From: Archilochus colubris
Taxonomy: Eukaryota; Chordata; Aves; Apodiformes; Trochilidae
Direction of reading: 5' to 3'
DNA length: 64,000 nt
Assembly: GCA_023079485.1 (NCBI GenBank)
Contig: CM041083.1
Location: 156,196,552-156,260,551, forward strand
In this document: positions 36,304 through 49,336 of the stretch, one piece after another
Position numbering within the stretch: position 1 is the first letter of the stretch
Layout: each line of letters starts with the position of its first letter
Notes under the pieces: model-generated
What the model saw: the letters and a program-made list of their open reading frames with translations, nothing else
What the model was told of the DNA's origin: nothing
Database searches by the model: none
Program-made: the position numbers and the translations under genes

Positions 36304-39300
36304 ATATTGGTAATCAGGCTATTAAATATACATAAACTTCACATATACAGCATTTTACTCGGAGCTGCAGATTCAGGTGCAGCCTTATCTGATAATTTCA
36401 CTCTGAGCCACCTTTTTTTCAGAAGATGTTATTCAGAAATATTGATGGCAGTCATTCTACTTGCTCTGACTACTGTTTGTTCATTTAATGCCTTCGTTTT
36501 GGAAAGGAGGAGTTGTGTGATTTTAAGCCTTTAAAAATAACAAAAGTGACTTAAACTCATCATGGATTTAGCAATATTAAAAGTTTACTTTCTTGACTGC
36601 CTTTTACAACACTTTTACAACTTTTTACAAGCACTCTACAACACTTTTTTCAAGTTCTCAATAGATATATAGCATTCGAAAATCTAAAACTCTCCTCCTT
36701 CGGTATACGCAATTTTTTATTTAAACAAATTTAAAAGGAAATCTGGAAAAATGTTTTGCTGATATGGAAAATTCAAAAAGATCTCACCCTTGCACTATTG
36801 ACCACTGTAGCAGACAACCATAGCTTTGCTTGGTTTATGAGAGAAGCTTCGGGGCAAGAATAACATTGGATTGATATCATGGGGTCTGATACCTATTATA
36901 CTCTCCTATTTCATGATATTAGAGGTAAGTAACCTTTTATCTGGCTAGTCACAGAAAATGTAATCTTCAAAAAACTTTTTAAGCTTGCATCTCATTTATA
37001 TTTCTTCTCTTACCTGCTTCTGAATTCAGCTTTCTGAACCGAGAATGATTCAAAATGGAAGGCTGGTGATTCCATGTAGCAGAATGGAAAGTAAACATAG
37101 ATCCTGCACATCTAAAAAATGTTGTGATAATGTGTTAGTAGTTCATGACATGATGTTGAAAGTCAACCTTTTTTAATTGATTAACAGTTGATATGCCCCC
37201 CTGATTTAGTCAGAATGAAAACTAACATTAAGGGAGAACATTCTCCAAAGAGGTAAGACTACAGTTTTTTTGTTGCCATAAATAATAAGTTCTTTGCTTT
37301 CATATGCTTTCATATGCAGATACTCTTCCAAGATTACTTTGCTATTAGGTTAAGGGTTGTTGGCATTTTTTTCTTATATTTCCACCTAAATTAAATTTTT
37401 TAAGGATGAAAACCAAAATTTGTCAAAAATAGACACTTTTTTTTTTGTGGTGGCAGGTTTCTTTGGTTGATTGGGGGGTTTTGTTGCTTGTTAGTTTTTT
37501 GTTTGTTTGTTTGTTTTTCATAATAGAACAATGGGATTAAATAATTTTTCTTTATATTTTCAAGTGGAACCTAGAAGAACTAAGAAATTATCTTCTGTAA
37601 TGTGGTGAAAATACTGGCTATGTTACTTCTGGATGGCATGGAACTTTCTCTTACATAGAGCTAAATACAATATGTCTCTGAAGTTTTTACAACAGAAGAA
37701 CACCTGAAAAAATCAAGTTTCCAGTATAATCTGAGAAGAGGACCGTTCCTATTGTGACTTTTTTTAAGACCTGGGCCACAAGGAGACTATCCTTGACAGA
37801 AAAATATATGGGAGATGCTGGTTCAAAAAAAGGAGTAGATGTTGTTCTTGCAACAGCCTCCTGCCTGATGCTGAATGCCTTATTCTACTTTTTCTTCAAA
37901 AAGCATGTTTTTAGTCTGGTACCCTACCTACCTACCTCTAAGCTAAAGACTGTTTCTTCAGTTTTGGTCATATTTGATCTAACAAATTGTTTAATGTCTC
38001 ATCTCTATGGACAAGATCTGCAAGAAAGGCAAGTCAAAGATTCTGGCTGGAAGAAAGACATGGAATTATTTAACCACAAAATTTATTTGAATCTAAAAAT
38101 CAAATGAAAGTTACAATTTTGCCAACTTTGGTAGCATTAAAAAAAGATGTGTTCAAATAATAAAAATTTAGGTAAAGAGGTGCAGTTTTTGCAACCTTTG
38201 TATGTTGTAAAATCACTTTTTATTTTGTGTTAAATAGTGCTCCAGTCCACAAAAGCACTAAATGGGGCTGCTTTTTGGCACTAGGAACCAGAAATAAGGT
38301 TCAGTGTACTTTTTTTTTTTTTTTATAAGTATTTTTTTCTTCTTTAGGCACACAAGGTCCATTTAAAATGTAAAATTTTAATTTGTATTTTGATAAGCAG
38401 AATTACAAACTTCTTTCATGCTGGATGTAAATCTTCTTTTCAATACAAAATTGGTTATTTTACTCTTCTTCCAAAACCAAAGAATAAATTTGTCACTGTT
38501 TAACTCTGGCATAATTGAATGAAGTCTAAAAAGTAATAATTGTAACTACACAATTGAGAGTAGAGTTGAGTAAACAGCTACAGAGTTGAGTCTAAATTTT
38601 GTGCTTTATAATAGGAAATGAATCTCCATTTGTGAAATAATTGCTTTATGAATAATATTCTTGTCTAATTTCATGATGTGAACCAAGAAGTTTGAATGCC
38701 TGTATATCAAAGACAGGCTTGGCTATTCATATTAGTAATGTTGCCCACAAACTGCATTCCTAACAATTGCTTACATGAGTTAAGATTAAATTACTGGTAA
38801 TACATTTTAAAAAGCTGTTACTACTGAACTGAAATTCATGGAAAGTATTTCCAGCTCCTCTATCCGTTATGTACTTTTCATTTTATTGCACAGGAGATTA
38901 CATTTTAAAAAGATTTTCAGCTTGATTTTAAGCAATGAGATTCAGTCACTGCTTTTCATGTTTAGGAAATACTCAAGAGGTAAATACAATGTTATCAGTA
39001 GGACAGACTTTTAGAATGTTTCCTTGTGAAACGTTTCCTGTTTTGTTTACATTGGGTCTGAGGTGTAGTTTCTATTGTTCTGGTATCTTGACATCTTCTT
39101 TAGGCCAAGGTACTTATCAAATGAATGATATTACTCAGCTTTTCTCTGACTGCATTACATTGACATTTATATCAATTACACAGGCCATTGATCTCCAAAA
39201 TTTATGTTATATATTTGGGTTTTTTTGGTTTGTTTTAATCTCTCTGTTTGGATTCTTTTTATTTGTTAGTTTTCTTGTTTGGGTTTTTTTGTTTGTTTGT

Positions 39301-41143
39301 TTGTTTTTTTCTTTTTTTTGGTTGGTTGTTTTTTTGGGGGTGCTTTTTTGGCTGGTTGGTTGGTTGGGTTTTTTTGATAGATAGAGAGACAGACATATTC
39401 TCATCTCCTTTATTATAGTTTAGACAACATTCAGGCAACAGTGTGTTTCTTGTGCTTTAGTTTAATGCATACACACAAATAGGCTGGTTAAAATAGTACT
39501 CTGAACTTTAAAGAGAAGATTGAATAGATGGTATATTTGTCATAGACCAATAGGGTTTTGTCAGATTACTGTAAGATTCTACTTTATGGTTTTGAATGAC
39601 ATTGGAATTAGAGGAAAATGCATATGGGAGAGATCTCAGTGTCCATTTCAGAAATAAAGATACCAACCCAGTTTCTTCTCGGAAGTACACAATAAAATGA
39701 CAAGAGACAGTGGTCATAGTTGCAGCAAGAGAAAATGTGATCTCCATATAAGTAAAACAAAAGAAAGAAGGAAAAAAAAAACCAAACCAACCAAGCACAG
39801 TTTACCCAGAGACATTCAGAACTAAACAAAGATTTAAGCAACCTTCCATAACTCCAACATAGCCATACAGTAACCAGGATCTGGATCTAAATGGCTTACA
39901 GAGGCCCCTCCCAATATAGTTTTTCTGTTAAGTCTTGGTAGATGAGAAATATTTTTTTTCCTGGTAATGTTTGTGCTGGAATAAGAGCACAGAACAGTTC
40001 ACTGTTTCTAGAACAAGTAGTTCTTGTTAATTTTATAACTTTAAACAGCCTGAAATATTTAATATATAAATAATTTATGTATTATCTATTTAACAGTTGT
40101 AGGTATAAAGGTACCTAAAAGAGGGACTGTTAGGCTGAATAAACAATACATTCATGGACAAAATGTAAAACTTATACTAATATAACAATTTCCTTTGAGA
40201 GTGTCTGTGAATATCAGTATAATTATGCACAACTAATGCTGGACATTCCATTTCTTAAAAAAAAAATAATCGCTGAGCATTCTTTAAGTCTTTACAGAAC
40301 CATAAATCCATTTTTCTAAGTTGCTCAGTAAATTTTTGTTCCAATCTGGTTTTTGTATTTGTATAAAAAAGGGTCAAATCATTTTAGCCAGAAATTCTCT
40401 GTCATTTTATACCCTGTAGTGCAGCCCTAGGTGCTCTTTGTAAATGTCTTGTAAAAGTTCAGAGAGCAGTTAATAGACATTAATTTCCCTTTATTTCTTT
40501 GTGACATTCTGCAAAGACAGATTTTAATACTTAGAATTAAAACCAAAAGTAGTCGTTGTTGATAACTGATTTTTCTGAGTTCTTTCTTTTTTCATAAAGT
40601 AAGTTAAAAGCACATCATCACTTATTTTTCATACATTACGCAACAGTGTACTCCAATATAGGGACTAATTTTGAATAATTTTTCTTTCCTAAATGGCTCT
40701 ATTGATTCACCCAAGAATTATTTTTACAAGATGTTTCATAAATGTATATTAAAATGATGTTTAAGGAAAATAGCTTTGAATCCTATTTCAATAGGGCTTT
40801 TTTTTTTTTTTTAGGAAATACAATTTTATTATAATAGACAATAGGGTATATACATGCTAATTTCACTAAAATCCAGTCCTGTGTCAGTCATAAAATGAAG
40901 GGACCAATTAAAAATACAAATACAATAGAAGAAAATGAGATGCCAGGAGGCAAATTAAATATCAATTAAGAATTATGATAATTGGTTGTGTATGAAAAAA
41001 AAAATGAAGTGGAAACCAATGCTGGCAGAACTAAACAAAATATTTGTTAAAAAATATTTCAGAAGTAAAAAATATCTTCATGCTCCCAAACAGAAGGAGC
41101 ATTATTAGGCAGATATTACAGTGTTACAATTTTTACAGTGTTG
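36304..41143. other. Unassigned AT-rich DNA with T/G-rich simple sequence
   Basis: No gene recognised. Low complexity includes a T/G stretch at 37439-37517 and a larger one at 39216-39375, listed separately. At 36601-36655 an imperfect tandem of a CTTTTACAACA-like unit is seen, and a perfect tandem of GCTTTCATAT lies at 37296-37315. Confidence 0.55.
39216..39375 (+). repeat. T/G-rich low-complexity tract
   Basis: About 160 bases of nearly only T and G, with GTTTGTTTGTTTG and GGTTGGTTG runs and few A or C. The 149-codon frame at 38935-39384 (+) ends in it; its Phe/Leu/Val-rich C-terminus is a product of this composition. Confidence 0.9.
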
Positions 41144-41562
41144 GGAAGGAAGGAAGGAAGGAAGGAAGGAAGGAAGGAAGGAAGGAAGGAAGGAAGGAAG
41201 GAAGGAAGGAAGGAAGGAAGGAAGGAAGGAAGGAAGGAAGGAAGGAAGGAAGGAAGGAAGGAAGGAAGGAAGGAAGGAAGGAAGGAAGGAAAAGGAAGGA
41301 AGGAAGGAAGGAAGGAAGGAAGGAAGGAAGGAAGGAAGGAAGGAAGGAAGGAAGGAAGGAAGGAAGGAAGGAAGGAAGGAAGGAAGGAAGGAAGGAAGGA
41401 AGGAAGGAAGGAAGGAAGGAAGGAAGGAAGGAAGTAAGGAAGGAAGGAAGGAAGTAAGGAAGGAAGGAAGGAAGGAAGGAAGGAAGGAAGGAAGGAAGGA
41501 AGGAAGGAAGGAAGGAAGGAAGGAAGGAAGGAAGGAAGGAAGGAAGGAAGGAAAGAAGGAAG
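41144..41562 (+). repeat. (AAGG)n microsatellite, about 419 bp
   Basis: More than one hundred GGAA/AAGG units. Irregularities I can see are two extra A near 41291, T for G at 41435 and 41455, and A for G at 41554. Apart from those two T the plus strand is all purine. Because the unit is four bases, all reading frames stay open and give spurious KEGR and SFLP repeats on the two strands; these are not genes. Confidence 0.98.
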
Positions 41563-43499
41563 ACAAAAAGCATGACAGCATCATCAAAAAAACTACTGAG
41601 AAATACTGGTATCTCCTTTCCCTAAAACTTTCAGAAGAGAAATTAATATTTTCAGTAATAAAGCTTTGGCTGAATACAACATAGCTGCAGTACTGTGACC
41701 TCTTCATCAAAATTTAGCTTTCAGTAGTTGAAATGAGGCATTAAAGTATTACTTCCAGAAATAAACTTAGGTAGTTACAAAAAGTACTGTGAAACTACAA
41801 AATTAATAATCTATTAGCCACATGACACCAGATAGAGCTAATGTTAGCATAATTATAAATGACCAAAGGAGGATATCAACGATGGTTAGAACCCTAAACA
41901 TGGTAATAGCTTTTCCTGATGCAGTATTTTGCAGTCTGCTCTCTCAACTATTTTAATTATACTTCCACATTGTGTAAAAATCTTACATAAATCCCCTTTG
42001 TTTAAGGTTTTGTCCAACCTTTTATGCTTTTGTACTTCTTGATTAGATTGTTGTGGTGGAAGGTGAGAGCTCCAGATAGATGCTAGGTTGACAGGTCAGC
42101 AAGGAACATTAACACAAAAATTGATTAAAGAAAGAAAGGAAAACATCACACTTGATAAGCAGACGGACTGCCAGTTCATCAAGAACTCAGAGCATGCCCT
42201 GAGTGCAGTTTGTGCCACACGTTCCCACTGAACTTTACAATTTGTCACAGCAGCTGAAACAGCATCACTTTCCAAAATTCAGGTAGAAAGAATTGTTCTG
42301 AGTAGCAAGGAGTGAAGAAATGCTTCTCTTAATGTCTGATGAAAATTGTGCAGAGTGCTGCATAGATGAAAGACACATGATCTGTAACCACTGTGAAGTT
42401 CTTATGAATTTTAATAACTGCCATGTGTGCTCTGAAGTATATGACATTTTAACTGCTAATTTGTCAGCTATTTTTCAGACAAAAAAGTTATAGCTGATAC
42501 TTGCAGGAAGTGTCGACTTTACATTTAAGTTGTTCATAAAAAAAAAATCATTGTGGAGAAAACAGATTCATATTCAGAATTACCCATCTTTTTATCAGCT
42601 CCAATTTAGGAGTTCTTATTGGACTGTCATTTGGGGGTGAATAGTTTGGTTTGTAAGTTAAGTTGCATTGCTTAGCATAAAGTAGATATTAGCAAAAAAA
42701 GGAAGGCTAAATCTGAACACTGGGAGGCCGGAGGGGAAGACAAAGTAGATAGCAAGCTGCTTCATAAAGAATCAGTTCCTCAAGCATCTAGAAAGACTGA
42801 GTTAGAGTGTCTGTATGTGTCTGCACATAAAAGCCCCTAGGAAGTGTCTCAATATACTCTAAATGTCAAAACAGACAATGATAGACTAAGTTTTACTCTA
42901 GCCTTTAGAAAGATACCTACTGCATTGAAACAAACATTTCATACACTTCACAGTGGACATCTAAGGCAGAGAAAAAAAAAATACGTCTCTGTGATATTTA
43001 GAGAATGCCAAGCAAAATTTTATATTCTAGATAGAAGCTAAAGATTTATAGTCTTCTCAGGCTTGGGTAAATCAAACTAGGTTGAGAATTCAGAGTTGCA
43101 GTGTTGTAAAATTATTTCTGCTGGAAGCAATATCAGGCCTTTGGTCCAGTGAATATATCACTTCTATATGTGATGCATTTGTTTTTTTTCAGGAGGAGTA
43201 AGATGATTACTTCATACATTTGAAACATGCAAACTGAATATCTTATTTCCCAAGATAATGTATGCCTGTCAGCTAGGGTCTCTGAAATGTCCATCACTTT
43301 ATTATCTTTACACAGGAGGACCCTAAGATGGAGATCCAAGAAGCAGACACAATTTTTGATGATGAATTTAGGATTCTGCTAGTGTTTAACATTTCTTTGC
43401 CTTGATCTTGTTCCCAAAGCATTGTAGCTATTGTTAAGAGTACAGAGAATCATGGACCAAACCTAAAATCCACAAAACCCCCTGTCTAGCTGACCCATG
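41563..43499. other. Unassigned AT-rich DNA
   Basis: No gene or interspersed repeat recognised between the AAGG microsatellite and the LTR piece at 43500. Short frames carry no motif. Confidence 0.5.
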
Positions 43500-43905
43500 C
43501 TAGACACATCCCATTCCAGCTGTTTCTAACTGACCAACTCAGGAGCACAGCTGGGACCCTAAGGCAAGGTGGAGGCATCTCTGGAAAAAAAATGTAGATA
43601 AAAGCTAAATTTTGCAGACCATGAGAAAGAAATGTGAGAAACAGCAATCTCAGAGAAGCAAAAGGAGCAGGTGCTCCAGGCACCACAGCAGAAATTTCCT
43701 TGAAGCCTATGGAAGAGACCATAGAGGAGCAAGTATTTCCCTGCAACCTGTGGAGGGGACCAGACAAGAGCAAATAACCATACTGTATCTCATGGAGGAC
43801 ATCACGCTGTAGCAAGTGGAGGTTTCCTGAAGGAGTTGTAGTCCATGGGGAAAATACACACTGAAACAGTGAAATGTGTGAAACAGAATGAACAGCAGAG
43901 ATGAA
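43500..43905 (+). mobile_element. Avian ERV LTR piece, sense (family A, U3 part)
   Basis: Matches the U3 part of the bird LTR family seen antisense at 12496 and 50560. AAATTTTGCAGACCATGAGA near 43609 and AAATGTGAGAAACAGCAATC near 43630 come first. GAGCAGGTGCTCCAGGCACC near 43666 starts the chain of short diverged modules typical of this family. Modules seen are GCAGAAATTTCC, then CCTATGGAAGAGACC, then CCCTGCAACCTGTGGAGG, then CATGGAGGACATCACGCTG. A weak TATA-like ATAAAAG lies near 43598. The 155-codon frame on the opposite strand (43486-43953) is a shadow. The R/U5 end is absent. Confidence 0.65.
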
Positions 43906-43926
43906 CCATCTGTTCTGTTCTATTCT

Positions 43927-43956
43927 ATTCCATTCCATTCCATTCCATTCCATTCC
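43927..43956 (+). repeat. (ATTCC)6 microsatellite
   Basis: Six perfect ATTCC units, preceded by degenerate TTCTA units from about 43914. It follows directly on the LTR piece. Confidence 0.95.
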
Positions 43957-44724
43957 ATATAATTGGCACTCTCCAAACAGATAGTTAAAATAACTTAAAC
44001 ATAAAAATTGTCCTTTCTAATTATATAACAAGTTTTACCTAAGTGTTCCTTTTAAAAAGAAAAAATAAAGGGGGAAAAAAAAAAAAGAAATATTTGGTGA
44101 CTACATTTCCCAAGGAGTGAGTCCAGGTAGCACAAGCTCTGTATCTTCATATATCAACCAGGCTAAATGCCTCCTTAGAATGTATCTCACTATCCAATGA
44201 AGTATTTTATTAATATCTTGAAACAGAACTGCCATGTGAGTACAGAATTATGTATAAGTTATTTGCTTCAGAAGCTAGCTGTAGGTCAGTTGTGTTTACA
44301 TGATACTGCTTTATGTAAGATACAACCTCAGAATATTTACAGTAGTTACAGATGCCAAGAGCATCCCACTGAAATAGTTGCAAGGGTTTAGTTCAGTAAC
44401 ATGGAGAAAATGTGTGATTTTCACAGACAGCTCTGTAAATGAAACTTAAAGCAAACCCAAAATATCCTGAGCCACTTACAAGTCATAAATATGTTGTTTC
44501 ACCAAAGCAGAAAGTGGTTTCTGTTCACAGCTACTGTTAGCATTTTTTTTTTGTTTTTGTAAAATGAGCTTCATTGTCCTGTTTTTTTTTCTAAAAACCT
44601 GTCTCTGAAGACAATTTCTCATACTCTTCACAATGATTTCTCATGTTCAGAGGAGCAGAAAGATCTCTCTTTTCCAACTATACCAGTTTTTCATATGCAG
44701 AACCAGCAAATGTGAATTTTCACT
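43957..44724. other. Unassigned AT-rich DNA
   Basis: No gene or repeat recognised; A-rich near 44060-44090. Confidence 0.5.
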
Positions 44725-45605
44725 CTCAAAGTCAGAACATACCTCTGGAAGACATCTAGTTTAATTCTCACTCAAAGTATGTACACCTAAGCACACTGTT
44801 AAAGACTTTCTCTAGCCAAATGCTGAGTATCTCCCAAGGACTGATATTCCATAGTCCTCCTAGGAAGTGCAGGGCAGTGTTTGATAACTTTTATAGTGTC
44901 TGCTTTTTTTTTTTTTTTTTTTTTAATACTGACAGTTCTCCATGATCCCACCTCTGCTGTCTCTCGTTCTTCTGCTGTGAGATGCTGAGGAAAGCTTAAA
45001 CTGTGTCTTCTTCACAGACTTTTATTACGTTTTTGAAGACAATTTTAAGATTCCCACTTATCTTTCTCTTCTGTCAGATCCTGATCTTGGTGTCCTCCTG
45101 CTGGTTTTGACCCAGTATGTCAATGTCTTTCTTGGGACAGGGAGCCCAAAAGCAGTCTCATCACTCCAGAGATGATCTCACAAGTGCTAGAAGGAAATAA
45201 TGAAATCTTTTACCTGCTAAATACATTCTTGTTAATTCTGCCCATGGTATCCTTGGCCTTCTTAAATGCAAGGACACAGCCAGTCAGTCTCCAGCCTGCA
45301 CTGCCACAGGGGGGTTTTCCTTCCCTGGTACTGAACTTTGCATTTACATTTGGGGATCTTCAGGAATCTTTCTATTGCTGCATCTCTCCAGCTTGTTCAG
45401 ATGACCCTAGGTAGCAGCCCTTAACTCTAGAAAACCAGTAGCTCTTTTCAGCTTAGTATCTCCAGCAGGATCATGACAGATTCATAGTCTCTCTTCATCG
45501 AAGCTGTTAACAAAGCTGCTGAACTGTACTAAGTCTACTATTGAACCCTGAGAGACACCAATAGTAGTTGGCTGTCAGCTGGCCTCTGGACTGCTGATCT
45601 TCTTA
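44725..45605 (-). mobile_element. CR1 LINE, old antisense copy
   Basis: Strongly diverged antisense CR1. At 44750-44880 lies the complement of the 3' UTR and the end of ORF2. GGGACAGGGAGCCCAAAAGC near 45135 is the complement of the CVQFWAP region. TATCCTTGGCCTTCTTAAAT near 45248 is the complement of the region 5' of that. GAACCCTGAGAGACACCAAT near 45543 is the complement of the RT VPQGS/LGP block. A T21 run at 44904-44924 interrupts it. No open frame of CR1 protein survives. Limits are soft. Confidence 0.62.
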
Positions 45606-45654
45606 ATATAGTCTGACACCCACTTTACTGTCCATAAAAACCCAAACCACCACA

Positions 45655-45740
45655 ACCCGAAAGGAGGTGTCCAGGTGGGTTGGCTCTTACCAAGACTCAA
45701 GACAAGAGGGCATGGACTTAAGTTGTCCGGAAATTCCATC
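45655..45740 (+). mobile_element. CR1 LINE fragment, sense
   Basis: GAAAGGAGGTGTCCAGGTGG near 45659 and AAGACAAGAGGGCATGGACT near 45699 match the ORF2 end of the younger CR1 at 6457-6535. The fragment stops near GACTTAAGTTGTCC and has no 3' UTR. It lies just beyond the older antisense copy. Confidence 0.8.
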
Positions 45741-46362
45741 CCATACCCAGCCCATGCTCTCTGAAATGTCAGAGCAAACCCTTTGAAAATGAACAGCCAG
45801 CCTGTTGGTGCACAGGATGGTATGATATCCACAAACAAAAAAAATTTGCCTCCGAGTATGGCAACTGGTTCCTCTAAGTCTTGTAACAGTCTAATGAGTT
45901 ACAGCAGTTTCAACAGATCTTTGAAATGAATTATGCATTTTAAAGTGAAGGCAGTGCATTTATGATAGATGAGTACACCAGAAGGCAGATGGAGAAAGGT
46001 ATTTTCAACTACCTGCCTTTTCCATTGCAGTCAACACTAAGAACTGCATATGTAAAGGACTGTCAGTCCTATCAAATGACACTACTGACACTATTGAGGG
46101 CCATTAAGTGTAAGATCACTGTCATATGTGGATCTGTTTAGTGAAAGAGGTTTATATGTGTCTCTCTAAAGCTTCAAATATTTTCTTTTTATTAAATAAT
46201 TGTGTAATTTAATACTGTTGATACTGCAACTTTTGTTGTAAAATCCTGTTTTCTTCATAGCGGAGTTATTATTTTAAATATCAATATTTTGAAAAAGAAA
46301 AAAAAAGAAGATTAATTCCTTAATTTGGACTTAATTTCTGCATGAAAATCGCTTCTATATAA

Positions 46363-46545
46363 TCAGTGCTGTGTTTCTTCCCACTCTACTTTTTGTATAT
46401 CCAGTTGTCTCTTTTCTTCTGTAATTTTCTTCATTGCGAGGTACTCAAGGTGGCTTCTCAGATTTGCATTACCTGTCTTTTGCTTTTCTAATTTCTTAAA
46501 GTATTGATTTCTCCTGAACTCCATATCATTATTTATGCTGTTCAT
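46363..46545 (-). other. Open frame with coiled-coil-like composition, uncertain
   Basis: A 60-codon frame, rich in Lys, Glu and Gln, with segments FKKLEKQKTGNANLRSHLEY and KKITEEKRQLDIQKVEWEE that look like the charged helices of coiled-coil proteins. I recognise no family. A donor-like ACAG/GTAATG occurs inside it on the minus strand (about 46470). Purine-rich DNA easily yields such frames by chance, so it could be an exon, a decayed retrocopy or nothing. The upstream stop is about 20 codons before the ATG. Confidence 0.2.
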
Positions 46546-49336
46546 TTTCAGACACCAGTACCCTTTTACATCATTTTGCCATTAGCTTTGAAGTTATGGT
46601 ATTAATGAGATGTGAAGTAACATTATAAACACTTTTTTTCCCAAGACAGATACAAGTGAATTATAATATTCCTGTACAAAGCCTGTAATGGAGAGGAAGG
46701 TGGTCCAAAATGTCACCATAGGAGCAGATCTCACATCAGCTTTCTGAATTTGTGCTTAAACAGAGCAGCTGCTAAGCCCACATTTATCTGATTACATTCT
46801 GAATGAATAAGATGGAATAGACTTTGATCCTAGTGGTTATTTTTTGTCATATAAACTTAATGAAATGCACTCTGATCTTCTGACCTTCTTCACAGTTCCA
46901 ATTAGTTTCAAGCTGTGAACATGAATTAAAGAGAGGTATTAGTAAAGTTCAGACATTTTTAAGAGATTAGGGGTCCAGAAATTCTGCTAGTGTAAAAAAA
47001 AGAAAAAAGAAAAAAAAATAAAGAGAACAACACTGGCAATGTCTTCAACAAAGTGTTAAGGTCATGCTGGTATCTCAGGTGTTCTTTTCAGTCCTTCACT
47101 AACAGTTTTGTCAAAAAAATACTATATATATTTAGCATTGTTGTCTACTGTTGGAGATATTGTCTATGTCATGAGTGCTATTATGTTTTTATAACCATGC
47201 TGATAGAAAGCCAAAGGTAATATTTTTCTGTATTAATCAAGAAAATGGATAGAGCCTCTTACAGCCTACCAATCACTTGAAAAGGAAAATATAAAAAGAA
47301 AAAAAAAAAAAAAAAAAAAAGAGAGAAGATTAAATTACAGGCTGCTCAAACGTTTCATACTTGCTATGAATGAATCTCATCTTTTACCAGAGTCTATTGT
47401 GCATTATTTGGCACTTCATTATCAAGAGATTTATTTAAATTTTTTTTTCTTTTTCTTTAAGAAATTCTCTGTTTAGCTTTAATAAGAAGAAGACACATAA
47501 AAGAACAAAGAACAAATGATTAAAAAATGTTAGATGGGAGAACTGCTTAATAAAGTACATTTATTTTTCAGAGTTAAAACAGATAACCCTTACAACCAAG
47601 GCAGGCACAGAATGAAATGACTAACATGAATGTCCTTGGTTAGAGGATAAAATTATCTGCCTGTAAAGAACCTGTAGTCTAAGCTGGTGATGTCAGAAGC
47701 TAGCTGGACACCACTGAAGCATGACTACAAAGAATAATCCATGCATATTTGTATTTACCCCAAAGTAAAAAGCAACTGCAGGTAGATCAATTGATTGCAG
47801 TCCTCACCTGGGAAATCTGAAATCACCACCCACTGTTTTCTTTCTATGCCAGTGTGACACACTTCAGCTGATTTCAGCAGAATATAAAACACCAATGTAC
47901 CCTGGGGATGCTTACTGAGTTGCAGTCATTTCTGTTAAACAACCGACTTAAAAAGTGATATCTACATTTCAGCTGTGGTAGCTGAATTTCCTAAACCAAA
48001 TATCCAGCAGCAAATGCAGCTATTCAGAAGCTCTGTAGTGATTCCTAATATTGAAAAGGTACTAGAAAGTAATTATCTTGTCAATATCTGTAATTACATT
48101 CATATAAATATGTATGTGTGTGCGTGTCTATGTGTGCACCTCTGACCTACCACCTTGCAGCCTACAAAAACCATACTTGCCCCTGACAGACCTTCCTGAG
48201 CTGATTCTTTTCTTGAATTCCATACTAACTTCTTTATGTATAACTGAATTATTTTATTTGGCAGTTTTGGCCCTCTTCTATTTTTAAACCTTATATAATG
48301 CTATTTAAGTGTTATGATGTGAAAATACTTTTATTTTGCAAGAAATTTTAGGAATATAACATTTTTTTGCACATTTGCACTACTGAATGAGAAGCAGGAA
48401 AAAAAAAAGCAGAATTTTCTTTCATGGGGAAAGGGCTTAAATGTTAAATAATAAAACATCATGGGATAGCTGCCATGAAAATACATACATTTCACAAATA
48501 GAGCCAAATCAAGAAATATAATTCATATTTTATATAAACTAAACATTTTAAAAACCTACAAAATCACCCAAACATAAATATGCATTTATAAATAAATTAT
48601 TTTGTTACATAGTAAAACTTCAACTAAATCCACATCATTATTCCCTTTTCTTTTTTATTTTGAGTATACATACACAGGTCCTGTTGTTGAATACATTTGG
48701 AAAACACTGGCAGTGCTTACTTGCCAAAGTGAACAAAGAGAGCATCCTTTGTACATAGTGAGTTTTTGAGAAAGAAAAGCAGACTAGCTGTCCAAAATGG
48801 ATCCTGCAGTACAATGCAGTGTTTACTCCACCACTCTCCTGCCATTTCAGTCTAAAATGCAGACACACAAGCAGAAAAAGTCCTGGAATAAAGACAAGTG
48901 AGCTGAGACAGTTCTCTTTGAACTATACTCTATGAGCTGTATACTTCCCTTTGTGAAATACAGGATGAGAATTTAAACAGTTCCAGAGTCAAACATTAAA
49001 ATTACAGCTTCACAGTCAAGGTGACAGGTGGACTGGGTGGTCGTAGAGCAAAGCTAAAAATAAACTGATTGCACCACAATCTCCGCTTAAGATAAAAAAC
49101 AAGATAAAAAAAATACAATGGCGAAATTTTAAGCCAACTACATATATAGTTATTTATAAGCTTTATCCTGGAGCTGAGGCAATCAAGTATATCTAACCAC
49201 TGTAATCTAGTGGTGAATAAAGATTGATTGTGGCAAAGCAAGGTCTTTGTCAGCTTGTACTTTGTGGAATTTGCTGTGTGTATGATTAATGTGCAAAAGG
49301 TCTGAGTCCAGCCTGCAGGCTTCTTGCTAGCTCTTA

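Noticed and set aside
37754..38107. 117-codon plus-strand frame
   Set aside because: No domain, no consistent codon pattern and no splice sites at its ends.
38935..39384. 149-codon frame with hydrophobic C-terminus suggesting membrane segments
   Set aside because: The Phe/Leu/Val run is encoded by T/G-rich simple sequence, and the remainder has no motif.
40798..40833. AATAAA on the minus strand close to a poly-A run, as in a retrocopy
   Set aside because: Spacing is only about 13 bases and the flank shows no coding or UTR-like features.
41144..41562. CRISPR-like regular array
   Set aside because: There are no spacers; it is one tetranucleotide repeated, and the DNA is vertebrate.
41044..41710. 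Overlapping open frames of 99-201 codons with KEGR or SFLP repeats
   Set aside because: They are translations of the AAGG microsatellite; the unit length of four keeps all frames open.
43486..43953. 155-codon minus-strand frame
   Set aside because: It is the opposite strand of an LTR piece and starts in the ATTCC repeat.
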